From assembly GCA_902727895.1 (NCBI GenBank), contig CACVAP010000047.1, positions 1-64,000 on the forward strand: a stretch of DNA of 64,000 nt, in the 5' to 3' direction. A program made the translations under genes and the position numbers. Below are positions 60,302-64,000 of the stretch, in pieces. Each line of letters begins with the position of its first letter. Position 1 is the first letter of the stretch. The DNA comes from an uncultured Sulfurovum sp. (GTDB lineage Bacteria; Campylobacterota; Campylobacteria; Campylobacterales; Sulfurovaceae). Below the pieces are notes generated by a model that was not told where the DNA came from, made no database searches, and saw nothing but the letters and a program-made list of their open reading frames with translations.

Positions 60302-61501
60302 TTATAAACGTATCAATTTCATAGGGTTAATATGTTTATTATTTTTTGTCACTTCAAACATAAGACTTTTATCTACTTTCCCAATAACTGCACCACGAGA
60401 AAGTTTTTTTCCTACATGTACCCCAGGTGCTAAACGTGAGAGTTTTGCATAAATAGTATGCATCTTATTGCTATGTTCTACAATCACAACTTTACCTAAC
60501 ATACCACCAGAGTTTTCAGCAAAAACAACTTTTCCTGCTAATACTGAACGTACCTTTGAACCTGCATGTGGTGCTTTTAATGTAATAGACTTATTAAAGA
60601 TTTTAAATTTATAAATAGGATCAATATAAGTACCAAACTTTTTAATAAGTCTTGAACCCTTAAGTGGTGAAGCTATTTTTCCTCCAGTATAGTTAGCTAT
60701 AGCAGGAGCAGATGCTGAGTTTGAAGAAATAGCTTTTTTCGGAGCTTTAGCAGAAGATCGAGCTGCATTTCTCGCGTCTACTTTAGCTTTATCTTTAGAC
60801 TTTTTAATAATCTTTAATTTTGCTAACTTTCTTTCTAAACTTGTTCTAGCAGACTTTATCTTGTTAAAACGCTTTTTATAAATAGCTTTATCTCTTGCTA
60901 AGTTTTTCACTAGTGTGTCTTGCTTAGCTTTTTTACTCTTATATTCACTACGCTCTTGAACATAAGCTGTCATGGCTTTTTTAACACTAGACTTTTTCTT
61001 AGTCAATCTAGATTTTTTACGATCAAGTACTTCAATTTCACTTGTTAGCTTATTGAGTTCTTCTTTATTTTTCTTCTCATAAACCTTATATACTTCTTTC
61101 ATCATTACTGAGTCAGCTGTAGGTTTATTTAACTCTTCCTGTGCCAAAGCCAAGGAAAAGTTTTTAGCCACAAGGTCTAAAAATTTTTGCTTTTTCTTAT
61201 CCATACCAACAGCTAGATTTGCTAAGTCAGTTCTATATTTCTTATCTTTGGTCTGTAAAGCATTAAATTCTGCTTCATTATTCTTTATGTTTTCAGCAAG
61301 CTTGGCAAGTTTACTTTCTAAATTTGCTTGTTCTTTTTTTGCAGAATTTATTTTTTTTGCAACAGAAGAGAGTTGTTTATCCATTTTTTTATATTGTATT
61401 TTTTTAGAACTTAATTGTTTTTTATTCTGTTTGATTTTACTCTCAACAGAAGCAGAAAAAAGTAAAGAAAATGAAAGTACTACATAAAGGAAAATTTTCA
61501 C
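60302..61501 (-). CDS. EnvC-like LytM-domain protein lacking zinc ligands
   Basis: 399 residues with a signal peptide (MKIFLYVVLSFSLLFSAS), a long Lys-rich coiled coil (~20-240) and a C-terminal LytM/M23 domain (~285-399). The metal ligands of active M23 peptidases are replaced: IFNKSITLKAP has Asn and Thr for His and Asp, IYAKLS has Lys for His, and SLMFEV has Met for His. This matches EnvC, an amidase activator controlled by FtsEX rather than an enzyme. It directly follows ftsX with no gap. Confidence 0.88.
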   Translation of the reverse strand: MKIFLYVVLSFSLLFSASVESKIKQNKKQLSSKKIQYKKMDKQLSSVAKKINSAKKEQANLESKLAKLAENIKNNEAEFNALQTKDKKYRTDLANLAVGMDKKKQKFLDLVAKNFSLALAQEELNKPTADSVMMKEVYKVYEKKNKEELNKLTSEIEVLDRKKSRLTKKKSSVKKAMTAYVQERSEYKSKKAKQDTLVKNLARDKAIYKKRFNKIKSARTSLERKLAKLKIIKKSKDKAKVDARNAARSSAKAPKKAISSNSASAPAIANYTGGKIASPLKGSRLIKKFGTYIDPIYKFKIFNKSITLKAPHAGSKVRSVLAGKVVFAENSGGMLGKVVIVEHSNKMHTIYAKLSRLAPGVHVGKKLSRGAVIGKVDKSLMFEVTKNNKHINPMKLIRL

Positions 61502-62311
61502 TTACTCTTCCTTTACATTCACAACAACTAAATATACGGCAACCATTACAACAAAAATAGAAGCTACAAGTAAAATCAAAATATCTGTAAAAGCAAACAT
61601 CGCATCAACGTTGTCTCTTAAAATATCCATTTGACTTCCTCTCACCCAAACATTTTGAATGACATAAAAAATAGCAGAAGTTATAAGTGCAGAAATTACA
61701 GCATCTATCAATGCCATATTAATTAGGACTTTAGATCTTAAAAAAAGTGATGCTCCAAATATTTCCATAATCTTCATACGTTGAGCATGTAAAAAATTCC
61801 AAACTTCCATCTGTTTCAAAATCAAGAAAAAACTAATAATAGACATAAACAAAATAAAGGTTTGAAATGCAAATTTAATAAATGAAAACAACTCATATTT
61901 TGACTGATAGGCTGATTGAAAAGACTCAATACTTAAAATATTATCTGACTTTTCTAAATTTGACTTTACCTTTTCTAACTCTGGTACAGTTAAATAACCG
62001 TCTAACTTTAAAGAATAAAAATTAGGAAGTGAATCTTGAAACTTCATCTTCTTCTCATCTTCTTTTGTCATTTGTAAACGCTCTAGAATTTTAACTTTTT
62101 CTAATTCTATTACTTGTTCAATATGTTTGTCCCATGATTTAAAATCATCAATACTCATTTCATCTTTAGAAACAACCATCATACTGTAACCATTTTGTAA
62201 ATTCTTTTCAAAAGTATCTGTTGTACGATCAAAAACAATAAAAAATTCTAAACCAAGTAAAATCGCCATTAAAGGAAAAATTAGTGAGACATGTGTTTTA
62301 ATGAATTTCAT
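61502..62311 (-). CDS. ftsX: cell division membrane protein FtsX
   Basis: About 269 residues with the FtsX layout: one N-terminal membrane helix, a periplasmic domain (~35-140) and three C-terminal helices. It couples FtsE ATP hydrolysis to EnvC-type activators outside. I start at the ATG at 62311, five bases after GGAG ([15 protein letters not shown]). A TTG at 62332 would add seven residues. It overlaps ftsE by 14 bases. Confidence 0.9.
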   Translation of the reverse strand: MKFIKTHVSLIFPLMAILLGLEFFIVFDRTTDTFEKNLQNGYSMMVVSKDEMSIDDFKSWDKHIEQVIELEKVKILERLQMTKEDEKKMKFQDSLPNFYSLKLDGYLTVPELEKVKSNLEKSDNILSIESFQSAYQSKYELFSFIKFAFQTFILFMSIISFFLILKQMEVWNFLHAQRMKIMEIFGASLFLRSKVLINMALIDAVISALITSAIFYVIQNVWVRGSQMDILRDNVDAMFAFTDILILLVASIFVVMVAVYLVVVNVKEE

Positions 62312-62972
62312 ATACACTCCCATTTTCGTCAATTGTAAAATGTCTATACGGAATATTAAACACCATCGGGATTCTATGTGTTACAACAACAACTGTAGTA
62401 TCTAGTTGATGACAAGCATTTTCCATCAAGTCCCAAATAACATTTGAAGAGTATTCATCAAGGTTACCCGTTGGTTCATCTGCTAAAATTAAAAATGGAT
62501 TCTTTGCTAAAGCACGGGCTACCCCTACTCTTTGTTGTTCTCCACCTGAAAGTTCCATAGGGTATTTCTCTTCTTTTCCTGAAAGCTTTACATGATGTAA
62601 AAGACGCTTAGCTTGTGTCTTCTGTACCTCTTCTGAATATCCAGAAATCCATAATGGCAACACAACATTTTTTTCAACTGTCCATTCATTTATAAGACGA
62701 TAATCTTGGAAAACAATACCTAAATGACTTCTAAGTTCTTGTAGTTTGTCTTTTTTAATGTCAATCATGTCTAAACCACCCACAACCAATGCACCATCAT
62801 CAGGGGTAAGGTTTCCATAAAAAGATTTTAAAAGCGTTGATTTTCCAGAACCACTGGGTCCTGTTATAAAAACAAAATCACCTTTCTTAATAGAAAAGTT
62901 TGCATTTTTAATAATCTCTTCCTCACTGTCATAAGAGAGCGTCAAATTATTAGCTGTAATAACATTAGACAT
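62298..62972 (-). CDS. ftsE: cell division ATP-binding protein FtsE
   Basis: 224 residues of an ABC ATPase: Walker [10 protein letters not shown] near residue 38, signature [15 protein letters not shown], Walker [13 protein letters not shown], and switch VVVTHR. With FtsX it controls septal peptidoglycan hydrolysis. It overlaps trmB by eight bases and ftsX by 14, forming the trmB-ftsE-ftsX-envC-like operon. Confidence 0.95.
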   Translation of the reverse strand: MSNVITANNLTLSYDSEEEIIKNANFSIKKGDFVFITGPSGSGKSTLLKSFYGNLTPDDGALVVGGLDMIDIKKDKLQELRSHLGIVFQDYRLINEWTVEKNVVLPLWISGYSEEVQKTQAKRLLHHVKLSGKEEKYPMELSGGEQQRVGVARALAKNPFLILADEPTGNLDEYSSNVIWDLMENACHQLDTTVVVVTHRIPMVFNIPYRHFTIDENGSVYEIH

Positions 62973-64000
62973 TAAGATACTCCATAATTTTCAAATGTGT
63001 TTTGTAGTTGGTCAATGTTTTTACAGGACTTGAATTGAAATAATATGCCTCAGTTTTATCTAAGTATATATATTTATGCTCAGGTCTGTCAAAACTACCA
63101 AATGCAAGTTTAATCAAAACAGCTTCATCACCTATCTTAAATAAACGTTCAAAATGCATAAAAAAACCTTCAAAAAGTTCAGGCTTATAAGATATCTTAT
63201 CTAAAATTTCTTTTTTATATACAATATCTTTAAATGAAAAGTCAAAAGCTAAGACTCTTAATTCAGATTTTTCACTGGAAGTTACATAAACATCATAAAT
63301 ATCTTTTTCTTGTTTTAGCCATCTGGCTTCATATTTAGAAGTGATTTCTAAGGCTTCATTCTTACGAACTTCTACACCTATTTTAGCTACTGTATCACCT
63401 AAAAAAGTTTCCATTGAGTACCAAAAATACTTATATGAATCCGTTCTAAGTTCAAGTCTTCCACCTACTTCTAACACACGCATAGACTCTTTTAAAAATG
63501 AAGGAGAAATAACCCGCCTATGAGGTTTTTTGTCCCAAGGTACAGGAAAATGAACAAATACTTGATGACAGATATTCGAAGGAATCATTTCTAGTAATAA
63601 ACGTGCATCATAATTAACAACCCAAATATTTTTCAAATCTAAGATATCAATTTGTTTTAAAACTTGTTCAGCCGAGGGAGTATGTATTTCAATACCTATA
63701 TAAAGTCGCTCTGGATTTTTTTGTGCTTGATAAAGTAAATGTTTTCCTGAACCAAAACCAACTTCTATAGAAAGTGAATCAAAAGGATATTCAATATCAA
63801 CAAAATCTTCAATACCTTTTTCGTAGACACTCGAAGGTACTATCTTAGTAGGATGAATAGTAATATTAGACTGTAAAACATCTAAGTTTAGCCCTCTTGA
63901 AACATCAGCTATACTTTGTTTCAACAAGTTCACTTTTAAAGGTCTGGTTACCTTGTCATATTTTAACAACCAAGTAGCTTCATTCTTTTTTAAATGAAGT
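62965..64000 (-). CDS. trmB: tRNA (guanine-N7-)-methyltransferase TrmB, 5' end beyond the window
   Basis: At least 345 codons are visible, and the frame is still open at the right edge (codons before 63969 read HLKKNEATWLLKYDK). The true start therefore lies outside; Campylobacterota TrmB is usually near 390 residues. The methyltransferase core is clear: IEVGFGSGKHLLYQAQKNP, YIGIEIHTPS, and VHFPVPWDKKPHRRVISPSFL. The N-terminal extension and ~100-residue C-terminal region are typical of this phylum. It makes m7G46 in tRNAs. Confidence 0.92.
   Translation of the reverse strand, partial: LHLKKNEATWLLKYDKVTRPLKVNLLKQSIADVSRGLNLDVLQSNITIHPTKIVPSSVYEKGIEDFVDIEYPFDSLSIEVGFGSGKHLLYQAQKNPERLYIGIEIHTPSAEQVLKQIDILDLKNIWVVNYDARLLLEMIPSNICHQVFVHFPVPWDKKPHRRVISPSFLKESMRVLEVGGRLELRTDSYKYFWYSMETFLGDTVAKIGVEVRKNEALEITSKYEARWLKQEKDIYDVYVTSSEKSELRVLAFDFSFKDIVYKKEILDKISYKPELFEGFFMHFERLFKIGDEAVLIKLAFGSFDRPEHKYIYLDKTEAYYFNSSPVKTLTNYKTHLKIMEYLNV

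Noticed and set aside
63967..63969. TTG at 63969 as the TrmB start
   Set aside because: The frame stays open to the window edge and the upstream codons fit the family, so the protein is truncated by the window and does not start there.
1..64000. CRISPR array or prophage
   Set aside because: No regularly spaced direct repeats, cas-like genes or phage structural genes were seen.

Overview
The window is AT-rich, gene-dense bacterial chromosome and almost certainly comes from a Campylobacterota (Epsilonproteobacteria) species. The evidence is the Wolinella-type hydABCDE uptake-hydrogenase operon, the ubiX-coaD-tmk block, the lptA-engB-mreD-like-mrdA block, an ftsE-ftsX-envC-like block, and acnB as the aconitase. 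A H2-oxidising, microaerobic lineage of the Sulfurimonas/Sulfurovum/Arcobacteraceae kind fits best. I cannot name a genus from the sequence alone.

Layout. carB (149-3430) is followed by a large hydrogenase region (about 3.6-28 kb). First comes an orphan maturation protease, then the hyp operon read leftwards (nickel permease-hypB-hypC-hypD-hypE-hypX-hypA-DUF695/RraB). A divergent double-CDGSH gene, a VapBC-like toxin pair and a Rossmann protein follow. Next is the group 1 uptake hydrogenase operon hydA-B-C-D-E-hypF. Last is a second, cytosolic group 2 (HupUV-like) hydrogenase led by a TetR regulator. The genes for its two subunits are separated by three foreign-looking genes: an NgoPII-like endonuclease, a trypsin-like serine protease and an M.HaeIII-like cytosine methyltransferase. 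From 28 to 32.3 kb lies a suf operon (sufB-C-D-E-DUF59) without sufS. Then come a DUF4153-like membrane protein, glnS with a YqeY tail, two toxin-antitoxin pairs, acnB, a sensor kinase and ftsK. The rest (45-64 kb) is mostly housekeeping: HU, tRNA-Leu(CAA), ubiX-coaD-tmk, small DUF proteins, lpxD, ilvH-ilvB, mrdA/mreD-like/engB/lptA, psd, an aldo-keto reductase, envC-like/ftsX/ftsE, and trmB running off the right edge.

How the parts fit. The permease, HypB and HypA supply nickel. HypC/D/E/F make the cyanide ligands, and HypX is expected to make CO from formyl-tetrahydrofolate. HydA/B/C form the membrane H2:quinone oxidoreductase. A 14-bp palindrome, TGAATA-N2-TATTCA, and near copies of it lie at three hydrogenase-related promoters (permease, hypA, hydA) and I saw it nowhere else. 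This suggests one repressor regulon, with the TetR protein encoded beside the group 2 hydrogenase as the leading candidate. The most unusual structure is the restriction-modification/protease module inside the group 2 hydrogenase operon. The methyltransferase stop codon overlaps the start codon of the hydrogenase large subunit.
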